Shown: in pieces, positions 37,272 to 46,547 of the stretch | How positions within the stretch are numbered: position 1 is the first letter of the stretch | How the letters are laid out: each line of letters opens with the position of its first letter | From: Rhodospirillum rubrum ATCC 11170 | GTDB lineage: Bacteria; Pseudomonadota; Alphaproteobacteria; Rhodospirillales; Rhodospirillaceae | Direction of reading: 5' to 3' | Assembly: GCF_000013085.1 (NCBI RefSeq) | Contig: NC_007643.1 | Coordinates: 1-64,000, forward strand | DNA length: 64,000 nt | Translations under genes and position numbers: made by a program | The notes under the pieces: generated by a model | What the model saw: the letters and a program-made list of their open reading frames with translations, nothing else | What the model was told of the DNA's origin: nothing | The model's database searches: none

Positions 37272-37780
37272 CGGCCGGCCTCCCGGTCGCCGGGCGGGGT
37301 GGGCGGTTCGTCGTCGGCCAGCAGGTGATCAAGCCTCTGGCGCTCGGCGGCCGACAGGGCGGCGGGGGCGCTTTCGGCGCCTATCGGTCCGCGACGGCGG
37401 TAATAAAGGCCGATCCCCAGGGCGCCGACCAGCAGCAGGGCGAAAGGGCCCAGCCACAGCGCCAGGGTGGTCGCCTTGAAGGGCGGCTTCATCAGCACGT
37501 AATCGCCATACCGCTCGACCATATAGCCCACCGCCTCGTCATCGCTTTTGCCCGCCACCAGCAATTCGCGCAGACGGATGCGCATGTCGCGGGCCAGTTC
37601 GGCGTTCGATTCGTCGATGTTCTCGCTTTGGCAGACAACGCAGCGTAGCCCCTGGCTCAGCGTCCGCGCCCGGCCTTCCAGGGCGGGGTCGGCAAGCTGT
37701 TCGTCGGGCAGCACGGCCAGGGCCGCTCCCGGGGCGAGAAGCCAAGCCAGGGCGGCGATGGCGAACAGGCGACGGATCAT
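37268..37780 (-). CDS. ccmH: Cytochrome c maturation thioredoxin-like protein CcmH
   Basis: CcmH reduces the apocytochrome CxxCH disulfide before heme attachment. The 170-residue protein has a signal peptide, the periplasmic motif LRCVVCQSENIDESNAELARDMR with Cys47 and Cys50, and a C-terminal membrane anchor (LALWLGPFALLLVGALGIGLYY) followed by a short Glu/Asp-rich tail. It is the short CcmH (CcmL) form, with TPR functions in the separate CcmI. It overlaps ccmG and ccmI by 4 bases each. Confidence 0.95.
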   Translation of the reverse strand: MIRRLFAIAALAWLLAPGAALAVLPDEQLADPALEGRARTLSQGLRCVVCQSENIDESNAELARDMRIRLRELLVAGKSDDEAVGYMVERYGDYVLMKPPFKATTLALWLGPFALLLVGALGIGLYYRRRGPIGAESAPAALSAAERQRLDHLLADDEPPTPPGDREAGR

Positions 37781-38364
37781 TGGGCGGCCTTCCTCAAATC
37801 GGCGATCAGGGGTTTGAGCTTTTCGGTCCAGTCCTGTTGGGTGATCGGCCCGACATGCTTGTAGCGGACGACGCCCTGGGCATCGACGACGAAGGTCTCG
37901 GGCGCCCCGGTCACCCCCAGATCGATCGCCAGCTTGCTGTCAGGATCCTGGCCGACGGCGTCATAGGGATCGCCGTGCCGGCGCAGCCAGGCCATGCCGT
38001 CGGCCGGGTTCTTCTCGCGCCAGTCGATGCCATGGATGCGCACCACCCCCTCGGCGGCGATCTGGCGCAGAACCGGGTGTTCTTGCAAGCAGGCCACGCA
38101 CCACGAGCCGAAGATATTGACCAGACTGACGTCGCCCTTGAGCACCTCGGAGGTCAGCGGCCGGTCGCGTCCCGGCGGCGCTTCGAGGGCGAATTCGGGC
38201 AAGGGCCGGTTGATCAGCTGCGAGGGCAAAAGTCTGGGATCATTGCCCAGACCGAACAGGAACAGCCCGGTCAATCCGGCCAGCACCGCCAGCGGCAGGA
38301 AATAGACCCAGCGGCGACCGCCTGAACGGGCGGGGGAAGACGCTTGGGGATCGGGAGAGGTCAT
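37777..38364 (-). CDS. ccmG: Thiol:disulfide oxidoreductase CcmG (DsbE)
   Basis: CcmG is a membrane-anchored thioredoxin-fold protein that supplies reductant for cytochrome c maturation. The 195-residue protein has an N-terminal anchor (VYFLPLAVLAGLTGLFLFGLG) and the active site NIFGSWCVACLQEHPVL with Cys89 and Cys92, followed by GIDWREKNPADGMAWL and the cis-Pro segment GAPETFVVD. ATG 38364 follows AAGG about 9 bases back. It lies 25 bases after ccmF and overlaps ccmH by 4 bases. Confidence 0.95.
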   Translation of the reverse strand: MTSPDPQASSPARSGGRRWVYFLPLAVLAGLTGLFLFGLGNDPRLLPSQLINRPLPEFALEAPPGRDRPLTSEVLKGDVSLVNIFGSWCVACLQEHPVLRQIAAEGVVRIHGIDWREKNPADGMAWLRRHGDPYDAVGQDPDSKLAIDLGVTGAPETFVVDAQGVVRYKHVGPITQQDWTEKLKPLIADLRKAAQ

Positions 38365-38389
38365 CGCGTCGGACCTTGCAAAAGGGGCC

Positions 38390-40405
38390 TTATTCCGCCG
38401 GGGCGGGGGCGGGGGGGCTGGCGGTCTTGGCCGGGGAGACGCGGCGCGCCGTTGGCGCCCCCACCCGGTGGCGGCGATCCGACAGCGAGACCAGTCCGCC
38501 CAGGCCCATGAACAAGGCGCCATACCACAAGAAAGGCACCGCCGGCTCGTAATAGAAGCGGGTGACGAAGCCGCCGTTGTCGGTGGGATCGCCGATCACC
38601 GCGTAATAGTCCGACAGGCCGTTGCTGTGGATCCCGGCCTCGGTGGTCGGCATCGGCGGGGTGGTGTAAAGCCGCTTCTCGGGAGCCAAGCGGGCCAGGG
38701 TCTCGCCCTCGCGCGACAGGAGGATATCGCCGCGCAGCGCCTCGTAATTGGGGCCCTGGATCGGGGCGGCGCCTTGCAGGGTGAAGGTATGGCCGGCCAG
38801 CTCGCGGCTTTCGCCCGGGCGCAGGGTCTGGATGCTTTCGGCCTTCCAGGCCGTATTGCCAACGACGCCGATCACCACCAGCCCCATGCCGCCATGGGCC
38901 AGAACCATGCCCCAGGTCGATCGCGGCAGACCGACGAGGCGGCGCAGCGAATCGGCTAAGGGAATGCGCAAAAAGCGGATCCGATCGGCCAGTTCGACCA
39001 GGGTGCCGACCAGCACCCAGGCGGCCAGGGTCATGCCGGCGGCGGCGCCGACCTGGGCCAGACCGCCCCCGGTCGCCAGGAAGGTGCCGGCGAAAACCAG
39101 CGCCGCGACGATCAGCGCGCCCTTCAGCCGGCCGAGCGCCCCACGCAGATCGGCGCGCTTCCACGACAGCAGCGGGCCGATCGCCATCAGCACCAGCAAG
39201 GGCACCATCAGCGGCAGGAAGACCCGGTTGAAGAACGGCGCGCCCACCGTGACCTTGCCCAAATCGAGGGCGTCGGCGATCAGCGGATACAGCGTGCCGA
39301 GCAGCACCGTGGCCGAGGCCGTGCTCATCAGCAGATTATTGATCAACAGCCCGCCTTCGCGCGAAATCGGCGCGAACAGCCCGCCGCCCTTCAGCGCCGG
39401 GGCGCGCACGGCGTAAAGGGTGAAGGATCCGCCGATGGCGACCAGCAGCAGCCCCAGAATGAACAGGCCGCGCGTGGGATCGGTGGCAAAGGCGTGAACC
39501 GAGGTGATGACGCCCGAACGCACCAGGAAAGTGCCAAGCAGCGACAGCGAGAAGGTGACGATCGCCAGCAGGATCGTCCAGGATTTCAAGGCGTCGCGCT
39601 TCTCGACGACGACGGCCGAATGCAGCAGCGCCGTGCCCGATAGCCAGGGGATGAAGCTGGCGTTCTCGACCGGGTCCCAGAACCACCAGCCGCCCCAGCC
39701 CAGTTCGTAATAGGCCCACCAACTGCCCAGGGCGATGCCGAAGGTCAGGAAGACCCAGGCCACCAGCGTCCACGGGCGGACCCAGCGGGCCCAGGCGGCA
39801 TCGACCTTGCCCTCGATCAGGGCGGCGATGGCGAAGGAGAAGGCCATCGAGAAGCCGACATAGCCGGCATAGAGCATGGGCGGATGGAAGGCGAGGCCGG
39901 GATCCTGGAGCAGCGGGTTAAGGCCGCGGCCATTCAAGGGAACCTCGAGGCCGGGCACCCGGGCGAAGGGATTGGAGGTGAACAAGATGAACAGCAAAAA
40001 GCCGCAGGTGATCATCGCCTGGACCGACAGGGTGCGGGCCCGCAGGGCGGGGGGCAGATTGCCGCCGACCAGACTGACCGCCAGACTGAAGCCCGACAGG
40101 ATCAGGATCCACAGCAGCAGCGACCCCTCGTGATTGCCCCAGACGCCCGAGACCTTATAGAGCATCGGCTTGTCGCTATGGCTGTTCTCGAAGACGTTCA
40201 TCACCGAGAAGTCGCTGACGACATAGCAATAGGTCAGGGCGGCGAAGGCCAGAACGATCAGGCCGAACAGGGCGACCGAGCCGCTGCGCGCCAAGTCCAT
40301 CCACGCCAGATTGCCGCGCTGCGCCCCAACCATCGGCACCACCGCCTGGACGAGGGCGACGAACAGGGCGAGCACGAGGCAGAAATGTCCAAGCTCGGCG
40401 ATCAT
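38390..40405 (-). CDS. ccmF: Heme lyase subunit CcmF
   Basis: CcmF is the core of the heme ligase that joins heme from holo-CcmE to apocytochrome c. The 671-residue polytopic protein has many membrane segments, the tryptophan-rich WWD motif GWGGWWFWDPVENASFIPWLSGT and conserved heme-coordinating histidines in the flanking loops. It ends with a short Pro/Ala-rich tail. It is the largest gene of the operon, between ccmE (85 bases upstream) and ccmG. Confidence 0.97.
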   Translation of the reverse strand: MIAELGHFCLVLALFVALVQAVVPMVGAQRGNLAWMDLARSGSVALFGLIVLAFAALTYCYVVSDFSVMNVFENSHSDKPMLYKVSGVWGNHEGSLLLWILILSGFSLAVSLVGGNLPPALRARTLSVQAMITCGFLLFILFTSNPFARVPGLEVPLNGRGLNPLLQDPGLAFHPPMLYAGYVGFSMAFSFAIAALIEGKVDAAWARWVRPWTLVAWVFLTFGIALGSWWAYYELGWGGWWFWDPVENASFIPWLSGTALLHSAVVVEKRDALKSWTILLAIVTFSLSLLGTFLVRSGVITSVHAFATDPTRGLFILGLLLVAIGGSFTLYAVRAPALKGGGLFAPISREGGLLINNLLMSTASATVLLGTLYPLIADALDLGKVTVGAPFFNRVFLPLMVPLLVLMAIGPLLSWKRADLRGALGRLKGALIVAALVFAGTFLATGGGLAQVGAAAGMTLAAWVLVGTLVELADRIRFLRIPLADSLRRLVGLPRSTWGMVLAHGGMGLVVIGVVGNTAWKAESIQTLRPGESRELAGHTFTLQGAAPIQGPNYEALRGDILLSREGETLARLAPEKRLYTTPPMPTTEAGIHSNGLSDYYAVIGDPTDNGGFVTRFYYEPAVPFLWYGALFMGLGGLVSLSDRRHRVGAPTARRVSPAKTASPPAPAPAE

Positions 40406-40490
40406 GGGCGATAGCTCCGGGCAAAGGGGCCAAAAGGCGGCGGGCCGGAGAGGGCGGGAGGGTGCCCTTTTCCGGTCGGCGTGGGCGGCG

Positions 40491-40952
40491 TCAGGGGGCC
40501 GGGGCGGCGGCGGCGGTCGGCGGGCCGTGCTGCCATTTGCCCGAGGCCTTCAGCGATTCGGCCACTTCGGGCGGCATGTAGTTTTCATCGTGCTTGGCCA
40601 GAACGCTGGCGGCGACGAAGGTGCCCGCCCCATCCATCGCCCCTTCGGCGACCACGCCCTGACCCTCGCGGAACAGGTCGGGCAGCATGCCGGTATAGCG
40701 GACGGTCACGGTGTTCATCAGGTCGGTGACGATGAAGCGCACGGTTTCGCCGTCGCGCACCACGCTGCCTTCCTCGACCAGACCACCCACACGGAAACGC
40801 CGGCCCTGGTCCACGCCTTTTTCCTGGAGATCGGTCGGGCTGTAGAAAAAGACCAGATTATCCTGAAAGGCGGTCAAGGTCAGCCCGGCGGCGGCGAACA
40901 GCGCCAGCATGCCGAGGACAACGAAATAAAGACGACGTTTCTTGCGGGTCAC
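40491..40952 (-). CDS. ccmE: Heme chaperone CcmE
   Basis: CcmE carries covalently bound heme in the periplasm. The 153-residue protein has a short basic N-terminus, one membrane anchor (YFVVLGMLALFAAAGLTLTAF), the OB-fold domain (RRFRVGGLVEEGSVVRDGE, VRYTGMLPDLFREGQGVVAEG) and the heme-binding motif VLAKHDENYMPPEV with the His that binds heme. The short C-terminal Ala/Pro tail is typical. It lies 120 bases after ccmD. Confidence 0.96.
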   Translation of the reverse strand: MTRKKRRLYFVVLGMLALFAAAGLTLTAFQDNLVFFYSPTDLQEKGVDQGRRFRVGGLVEEGSVVRDGETVRFIVTDLMNTVTVRYTGMLPDLFREGQGVVAEGAMDGAGTFVAASVLAKHDENYMPPEVAESLKASGKWQHGPPTAAAAPAP

Positions 40953-41072
40953 CGCCGTGTTCTCCCAAAAAAGGCGCTTGGTCCCCGGCCGGTGCCCGGT
41001 CCTTCCCCGCCGCCCCGTCCCGGCTGAAGCGCGGGAGGCGGCGTGGCCCCGGAAGCCCGATCGCGGGCGGGA

Positions 41073-41222
41073 TCAGTCGCGGCGATCGCGTCGCAGGCCG
41101 CGCAGCTGTTCCAAACGGGCGCGGTTGCGCCGGCGTTCGGCCAGCGTCTGGACAAGCAAGCCGATCAGCACCAGCGCGGTCAGTCCGAACGCCGGCCAGA
41201 CGTAGGCGCCGTATCCCCCCAT
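41073..41222 (-). CDS. ccmD: Heme exporter small subunit CcmD
   Basis: CcmD is a single-span membrane peptide that helps release holo-CcmE from the CcmABC complex. The 49-residue product begins MGGYGAYVWPAFGLTALVLIG and ends in a basic cytoplasmic tail (AERRRNRARLEQLRGLRRDRR), as expected. ATG 41222 is preferred over ATG 41228 because GAAGG lies 8 bases upstream of the former and only 2 from the latter. It lies 34 bases downstream of ccmC. Confidence 0.88.
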   Translation of the reverse strand: MGGYGAYVWPAFGLTALVLIGLLVQTLAERRRNRARLEQLRGLRRDRRD

Positions 41223-41256
41223 GTCCATGACCTTCAAAACCCTTTCCAAGGGCGGC

Positions 41257-41976
41257 TCAGCCGCCGGCCTCCAGCAGTCCCAGTGCCCGCACCTTGGCGG
41301 CGGCGATGCCGCTTTCCATACGAAGCAGGACAACGGTGGCGAAATAAAGCTGGAAGGCGACGCCCATCAGCAAAAGCGGCCACAAGATGCTGGGATCAAT
41401 GGCCGGACCGCCCATTTTCACCACGCTGGCCGGCTGGTGCAGGGTGTTCCACCAATCCACCGAGAATTTGATGATCGGCACGTTCACCGCGCCGATCAGG
41501 CACAAGATGGCCGCCGCCCGATTGCCGCGCGTCACATCGTCGAAGGCGTTGGCCAGCGCCATATAGCCGAGATACAGAAAGAACAGCACCAGCATCGAGG
41601 TCAGCCGGGCATCCCAGACCCACCAGGCGCCCCACATAGGCTTGCCCCACAGCGATCCCGACACCAGACAGATCAGGGTGAAGGCAGCGCCGATCGGCGC
41701 GGCGGCGCGGGCGGCGAGATCGGCCAGCGGATGCTTCCAGATCAGCGCCACCGCCGAGGCGGCGGCCATGAACATATAGGCGAACATGCCCATCCAGGCC
41801 GAGGGCACGTGAACATACATGATCCGCACCGTCTCGCCCTGCTGATAATCGGGCGGGGCGAAGGCCAGCCCCCAGACCAGCCCGACCACCGACAGCACCG
41901 CCGTCAGGCCGGCGCACCACGGCACCAGAACCTTGCTCAGTTTCAGGAAGCGGGTGGGATTGGCGAATTTTTGCAT
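41257..41976 (-). CDS. ccmC: Heme exporter permease CcmC
   Basis: CcmC binds heme with CcmD and transfers it to CcmE. The 239-residue polytopic protein has six hydrophobic segments, the WWD motif SGSLWGKPMWGAWWVWDARLTS, and conserved histidines in periplasmic loops (YVHVPSAW). It lies 165 bases downstream of ccmB, and the gap has no gene. Confidence 0.95.
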   Translation of the reverse strand: MQKFANPTRFLKLSKVLVPWCAGLTAVLSVVGLVWGLAFAPPDYQQGETVRIMYVHVPSAWMGMFAYMFMAAASAVALIWKHPLADLAARAAAPIGAAFTLICLVSGSLWGKPMWGAWWVWDARLTSMLVLFFLYLGYMALANAFDDVTRGNRAAAILCLIGAVNVPIIKFSVDWWNTLHQPASVVKMGGPAIDPSILWPLLLMGVAFQLYFATVVLLRMESGIAAAKVRALGLLEAGG

Positions 41977-42141
41977 CTGGACCGTCTGTCCTTGAGAAGG
42001 CGCGTCACCTTAGCCGAAGGCCGGGGTGGTTTCCACCCCGCGCCCCGCTGGGTCTTTTGTCCTTATGGGGCTCGGTCAGCGGGCGCGTCCTTGATTTCGA
42101 TCATGCCTCTGCGGTTTTATCTGGAAGTCTTCCAGAAAGCG

Positions 42142-42810
42142 TCATTCCACCGCCTGACGCAAGGCGAGCGCCGTGGCGAAGGGGCAAAGCGCCAGGGTGA
42201 CAAGCAAAATCGCCGCCAGGACCTTGAGTTGGGCGGCATAGGATAATCCCATCACCGCCGCGTCGACGGCCGAAACGCCGAAGATCAGAATCGGCACCGA
42301 CAGCGGCAGGATCAGCAACGACACCAGAACCCCGCCGCGCCGGGCGCCGAGCACCAGGGCGGCCCCCACGGCGCCGATCAGGCTGAGGCTGGGGGTGCCG
42401 AGCGCCATCGCCGCCATCAGCACGGCGAAGCCATCGCCGCGCATCTGCAGCAAGACGGCGAGCAGGGGCGCCGCGGCGATCAGCGGCAGGGCCGAGGTCA
42501 GCCAATGGGCGGCGACCTTGGCGATGACGACGGCGCTCAACGGCGCCGAGGAGCGCACCAGCAGGTCAAGGCTGCCATCCTCGTAATCCTGCTGGAACAG
42601 GCGGTCGAGCGACAGCATCGAGGCGAGCAGGGCGGTGACCCACAGCACCCCGGCGCTGATGCGTTCAAGCACCGCCGGTTCGGGGCCGACGCCAAAGGGA
42701 AACAGCACCACGGTGACGACGAAAAAGGCCACCACCATCAGGCTGTCGCCGCCCTGGCGCAGGGCCAGACGCAGTTCGCGGGTCAGAACCGACAAAAAGA
42801 CTCCGCTCAT
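42142..42810 (-). CDS. ccmB: Heme exporter permease CcmB
   Basis: CcmB is the six-span membrane subunit of the CcmAB ABC complex needed to release heme from the CcmC-CcmE adduct. The 222-residue protein begins VFLSVLTRELRLALRQGGDSL and has the family segment DYEDGSLDLLVRSSAPLSAVVIAK. It overlaps ccmA by 4 bases and precedes ccmC. Confidence 0.94.
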   Translation of the reverse strand: MSGVFLSVLTRELRLALRQGGDSLMVVAFFVVTVVLFPFGVGPEPAVLERISAGVLWVTALLASMLSLDRLFQQDYEDGSLDLLVRSSAPLSAVVIAKVAAHWLTSALPLIAAAPLLAVLLQMRGDGFAVLMAAMALGTPSLSLIGAVGAALVLGARRGGVLVSLLILPLSVPILIFGVSAVDAAVMGLSYAAQLKVLAAILLVTLALCPFATALALRQAVE

Positions 42811-43508
42811 CCCTCGTCCTCCAGGAACAAACCGGCGGCGCGCGACGGGTCGGGGGCGAAGTGGTCGAGGGCAAGCACCGTCGCCCCGGGCAGGGTGATG
42901 TCCTGGTGGGTCGAGACCACGACCATACCCCCCGCCGCCCGGTGGCGGGCGATCAGATCCTCAAGAACGCCGATTGAGGCGCGATCAAGCGCCGTCGTCG
43001 GCTCGTCAAGCAGCCACAGCGGCGCCGGCGCGGCGATCAGCCGGGCGAGGTTGGCCCGGCGCTTCTGCCCGGCCGACAACATGCGCCCCGGGATGGTGGC
43101 GAGAGGCGCCAAGGCGAAGGCCTTAAGCGCCCGATCGACATGGGTCTCGCCCGCTCCGGCCAGCTTGGCCCAGAAGGCGACATTCTCGCGCAGGGCCAGA
43201 ACCGGCTTGATCGCATCCAGATGGCCGACGTAATGGCAGCGCCCGCCGTGGGCTTCCGGGTCGGCGGCCACGGCTTGGCCCCCCCAGGTCAGCCGGCCGG
43301 CGGCCGGACGCAGCAGCAAGGCCAAAAGCCGCAAGAGCGACGATTTGCCCGAGCCGTTGGGGCCAAGCAGCAACAGGGCGCCGCCGGGGGCGAGGCGAAA
43401 GGACAAACCGGCGAAGATCGCCCGCTCGCCGCGCACGCACAGCAAGTCCTCGCCGGCGAAGATGGCCGGGGCCTCGGGAAAACCAGCGCTGTCGGGGGGG
43501 ACGATCAT
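42807..43508 (-). CDS. ccmA: Heme exporter ATP-binding protein CcmA
   Basis: CcmA powers the Ccm ABC complex. The protein carries Walker A LGPNGSGKSSLLRLL, the signature LSAGQKRRANLARLI, Walker B LWLLDEPTTALD and the switch His (STHQDITL). ATG 43508 gives 233 residues, a little longer than usual, but no good ribosome-binding site precedes it. The frame is open up to 32 further codons, so the exact start is uncertain. It opens the operon ccmABCDEFGHI, which runs to 35787 with mostly short gaps or overlaps. Confidence 0.92.
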   Translation of the reverse strand: MIVPPDSAGFPEAPAIFAGEDLLCVRGERAIFAGLSFRLAPGGALLLLGPNGSGKSSLLRLLALLLRPAAGRLTWGGQAVAADPEAHGGRCHYVGHLDAIKPVLALRENVAFWAKLAGAGETHVDRALKAFALAPLATIPGRMLSAGQKRRANLARLIAAPAPLWLLDEPTTALDRASIGVLEDLIARHRAAGGMVVVSTHQDITLPGATVLALDHFAPDPSRAAGLFLEDEG

Positions 43509-43837
43509 GGGGGGTTCGTTTAGCCGATAAACGCTCCGCCGCCAATCCCGCTTACGCGTCGGCCCCTCTGCATGGGAGCCGTCCCCAGGGGCGGAGGACG
43601 GCAAAGGCGGGCGAAAAAAGGCGGCCGGCGCTCCGGGGTGATGGAGGGGTTGGAATGCGCCAGCCGCCGACGCTTTCGCTGAAAGCGTCCCGGGAAGAAG
43701 CCGCCCGGGGGCACATGGACGGTTTTCCCGCGTCCGGTCTTCAGCTTAAGAAGGGAACCGGGCGCCTTGAGGTTGAAGATCAGGGGCAAATGTGGCGATT
43801 TTTTGGAAGGGGAGGGTGCGGGACCGGTCTTTCCTTA
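43509..43837. other. Gap between cytochrome c' gene and ccmA
   Basis: About 330 bases of GC-rich DNA lie upstream of the ccm operon and downstream of the cytochrome c'-type gene. I see no gene on either strand and no convincing terminator or promoter. The ccm promoter must lie in or near it. Confidence 0.4.
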
Positions 43838-44293
43838 TTAATCCTCCTTGAAGGCGCGATGGCAGTTTCGGCAGCTGCGCGTCACCCGGACGAAGGCGTC
43901 GCTGGCGTCCTCGAAAGACCCGTTCACCGCCGCCCTCTCCAGATCCTCCGCCGCGTCCGATAACTGCCGGGCCAGATCGGTGAACTGGGCCCAATCGGCC
44001 CAAACGGCGAGGCGGGCGGTGCTGGGCGGGCGGGCCGAGCCTTCGGGAAACAATCCGGGAATGGCCCGGGCGGCCTCGCCCAGCGACCGGGCCGAGCGGG
44101 CGGCGGTCTGGGGATCGACGACGCCTTGCCCCTCGATCATCTCCGAAAGGATGCGAACGTCCGATTTCATGGTTTTCATGCCCTCCCGTCGGGCTTGAAT
44201 GACATCGGCCCCGGTGGCCCAAGCCAGACCAGCCGAGGCGGCCAGGACAAGAGCCAAGCCCAGGGGTGGGGCGAAGCGAAGGGAGAAGGCCAT
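43838..44293 (-). CDS. Cytochrome c'-type protein
   Basis: A 151-residue precursor with a signal peptide (LGLALVLAASAGLAWA) and a four-helix-type periplasmic domain with the heme-binding motif CRNCH close to the C-terminus (RSCRNCHRAFKED), as in cytochrome c' and c-556. Such proteins bind nitric oxide or carry electrons; the role here is not fixed. It is immediately upstream of the ccm operon on the same strand, so the product would be matured by the adjacent genes. It differs from the classical R. rubrum cytochrome c' as I recall it, so it would be a paralogue. Confidence 0.88.
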   Translation of the reverse strand: MAFSLRFAPPLGLALVLAASAGLAWATGADVIQARREGMKTMKSDVRILSEMIEGQGVVDPQTAARSARSLGEAARAIPGLFPEGSARPPSTARLAVWADWAQFTDLARQLSDAAEDLERAAVNGSFEDASDAFVRVTRSCRNCHRAFKED

Positions 44294-44633
44294 TGATCGA
44301 TCCTCACGTCCGGGTATGCGAGTGACAGGTGGAAAAACACACGGCGGCTTTCTTCGTCCCCTCCGCTCTGAGCGGGTTCCACCGTCACCACGGGGGGGGC
44401 GAATTAGGTCAAAGGTTATACTCCCAAGGCGCCCTCCGCGCTAACCTCCAGCTCCGCAACCATTTTTCCGGGCGCTGGGGGGAACGGCCCAAACCTGGGC
44501 TTTCGTCTCAATAGTGGGGGCGCTCAATCAGGTCTATTAAGCCAAGGGGCCAAGCGGCGTTTCGCGCCGCCCGCCGAGCCGGGATCGGCCTTGTCCAAGA
44601 CCCTCGGCGGGGCAGTTTTTCAAGGATAGATCC
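44294..44633. other. Gap upstream of the acidic protein gene
   Basis: The 340-base divergent gap holds a small perfect hairpin GCGGCG-TTTCG-CGCCGC at 44554-44570 and several GC-rich inverted repeats. A TTATAC that could be a -10 lies near 44417, without a good -35. No gene is supported. Confidence 0.35.
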
Positions 44634-45131
44634 ATGGCCGAGGATACCCACATTCCCCCGCAAGGCGACCTGTTCACGGCCAAAAGTGATCCCGGCGACT
44701 CGGCGGTCTCCGCCGGCGGCGCGGCCCTGTCGGCCGAGGCTCAGGATATCGATTTCGCCAGCTATCTGGCCTCGCATGGCGAGGGCGCCGATAACGCTGA
44801 CGGCGCTTTCGTCTCGGGTGATGGCACCGACGGCCTGATGGTCGGCGGCCTTCCCCCGATCCGGGACGCGGCGGACGACCTTGCGGCCGGGGATGATCTG
44901 CTGTCGGAGGGCCCGGCTCCCGATCTTTTCCTTCTTATCGGGGATCGGCCCGGGGATCGGGCGCATCGCGACCTGGACGGCGCGTGGATCGGGCAGGACG
45001 AGAGCGACCTGGAGAGGGCCGGTGGTGACGCCGCAAGCGATCCGGGCGCGGCCTTCGATCTGACCGATAACACGGGGGTTCTGGTGATCGACGACGCCCG
45101 CCCTCCGCGAGCGGACCGGCGGACCGGCTGA
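44634..45131 (+). CDS. Acidic low-complexity protein of unknown function
   Basis: A 165-residue protein with many Asp/Glu/Gly/Ala and few basic residues, no signal peptide and no hydrophobic span apart from APDLFLLIG. It has an imperfect feel of repeats (DGTDGLMVGGLPP, DAADDLAAGDDLL, GGDAASDPGAAFDLTDNTG). An AAGGA ribosome-binding site precedes the ATG, and a strong hairpin starts 11 bases after the stop, both of which favour a real gene. It is probably disordered. An open minus-strand frame overlaps but has neither signal. I cannot name a function. Confidence 0.55.
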   Translation: MAEDTHIPPQGDLFTAKSDPGDSAVSAGGAALSAEAQDIDFASYLASHGEGADNADGAFVSGDGTDGLMVGGLPPIRDAADDLAAGDDLLSEGPAPDLFLLIGDRPGDRAHRDLDGAWIGQDESDLERAGGDAASDPGAAFDLTDNTGVLVIDDARPPRADRRTG

Positions 45132-45142
45132 AACGCCGACGC

Positions 45143-45182
45143 CATCGGGGCGGGATCGCCCTTCCCGGTTCCCGCCCCGATG
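45143..45182 (+). terminator. Hairpin after the acidic protein gene
   Basis: A 13-bp perfect stem CATCGGGGCGGGA pairs with TCCCGCCCCGATG over a 14-base loop, then a G-run follows. No T-run is present, so it is a GC-rich terminator or stabilising hairpin. Confidence 0.5.
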
Positions 45183-45401
45183 GGGGGGCCCCCTCGTGTA
45201 GGCCGTGCGTCCGTCGGCGTATTGCCTTGCCCGGACCGAGCCGGTATGGTCGCCGCGCGGGATGGGGACGGTTCTCCGGCTTAGGCGGGCCGTTCCTTCC
45301 TGGCGTCGCCGACCGCGCGACCGGCTTTCCGAGAGACCGCGATGCCCGCGGTTTGCCCCGTCCTGTGGAGGGAAGCCGTCTGCAGGAGTTCATCTATTCA
45401 A

Positions 45402-46511
45402 ATGACACAGCCCCTTCCGATGACCCTGACGCAGGTGGCCGAGGCCCTTGGCGGCACGCTGCATGGCCAGGGTGATTTGATTATCCGCCGTCCCGTCCAT
45501 CCGGCCCGGGCCGAAGCCGGCGAGGGCGTGACCGATCTGGCCGTCGCCATGGAGCCGGCCTTGTTGGCCGCCCTGGAGGGCTCGGCCGCCCGCGCCGCCC
45601 TGGTGGCCGGCGGCGCCGTTCCGCCCGCCGGCTCGGTCGATGGCTGGATCGAGGTGGGGCGTCCGCGCTTTGCCATGCATGTCATCACCGGGCGTTTCGA
45701 ACAGCCCGCCCGTCTGGCCCCGGGCATCCATCCCAGCGCCGTGGTCGAAGAGGGCGCCGAGATTGGCGAGGGCGCGGCGCTTGGCCCCTTCGTCCATGTC
45801 GGCTTCGGTGCCCGCGTCGGGGCGGGAAGCCGGGTGCATAGCGGCGTCAGCATCGGCGCCGGGGCGGTGGTCGGGGCCGACTGCCTGCTCCATCCCGGGG
45901 TGCGCATCGGCGAGCGCGTGCGCGTGGGTGATCGCGTCATCCTTCACGCCAACGCCGTGATCGGCGCCGATGGCTTCAGCTTCGTCACCCCCGAACCGGG
46001 ATCGGTGGAAAGCGCCAAGGCCACCGGCCGGGTTGACGCCATCAACAGCCGGTTGGCGCGCATCGCCTCGCTGGGCGCGGTGGTGCTGGGCGATGACGTG
46101 GAAATCGGCGCCAATACCTGTATCGATCGCGGCACCCTGGATGATACCCGGATCGGCGACGGCACCAAGATCGACGATATGGTGATGATCGGCCATAACG
46201 TGCGGGTTGGTCGCCTGTGCATGCTCTGCGCCCAGGTCGGCATCGCCGGCAGCGCGGTGATCGGCGATGGCGTGGTTCTGGCCGGCCGGGTTGGCGTCGC
46301 CGACCACATCACCATTGGCGACAACGCCGTGGTTGGCGCCGGATCGGGGGTTGGCAGCAATATCCCGCCGCGCTCCGTCTGGATGGGGTATCCCGCCCTG
46401 CCAAAAGACCAGGCGACGGAACACTATCTTTTCTCGCGCCGTCTTAAACATCTGTTCAAGGATGTTTCAGAGCTGAAAAAGCGGATAAGATCCCTTACTG
46501 TCCCGTCCTGA
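45402..46511 (+). CDS. lpxD: UDP-3-O-acylglucosamine N-acyltransferase (LpxD)
   Basis: LpxD adds the second hydroxyacyl chain from acyl-ACP to the lipid A precursor. The 369-residue protein has an N-terminal uridine-binding region and a long left-handed hexapeptide-repeat beta-helix (for example [20 protein letters not shown]), the catalytic-region MIGHNVRVG with its His, [11 protein letters not shown] and [15 protein letters not shown] 45402 is used; ATG 45420 is an alternative. The other lpx genes (fabZ, lpxA, lpxB) are not next to it. It is followed within 36 bases by an acyl carrier protein gene, which could be its donor. Confidence 0.93.
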   Translation: MTQPLPMTLTQVAEALGGTLHGQGDLIIRRPVHPARAEAGEGVTDLAVAMEPALLAALEGSAARAALVAGGAVPPAGSVDGWIEVGRPRFAMHVITGRFEQPARLAPGIHPSAVVEEGAEIGEGAALGPFVHVGFGARVGAGSRVHSGVSIGAGAVVGADCLLHPGVRIGERVRVGDRVILHANAVIGADGFSFVTPEPGSVESAKATGRVDAINSRLARIASLGAVVLGDDVEIGANTCIDRGTLDDTRIGDGTKIDDMVMIGHNVRVGRLCMLCAQVGIAGSAVIGDGVVLAGRVGVADHITIGDNAVVGAGSGVGSNIPPRSVWMGYPALPKDQATEHYLFSRRLKHLFKDVSELKKRIRSLTVPS

Positions 46512-46547
46512 AATCTTTGTATCAACAACCAATTGGTTCGATCATCA

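Noticed and set aside
44508-44966. Minus-strand gene overlapping the acidic protein
   Set aside because: It lacks a good ribosome-binding site and a family pattern. The plus-strand gene has both a start signal and a terminator hairpin.
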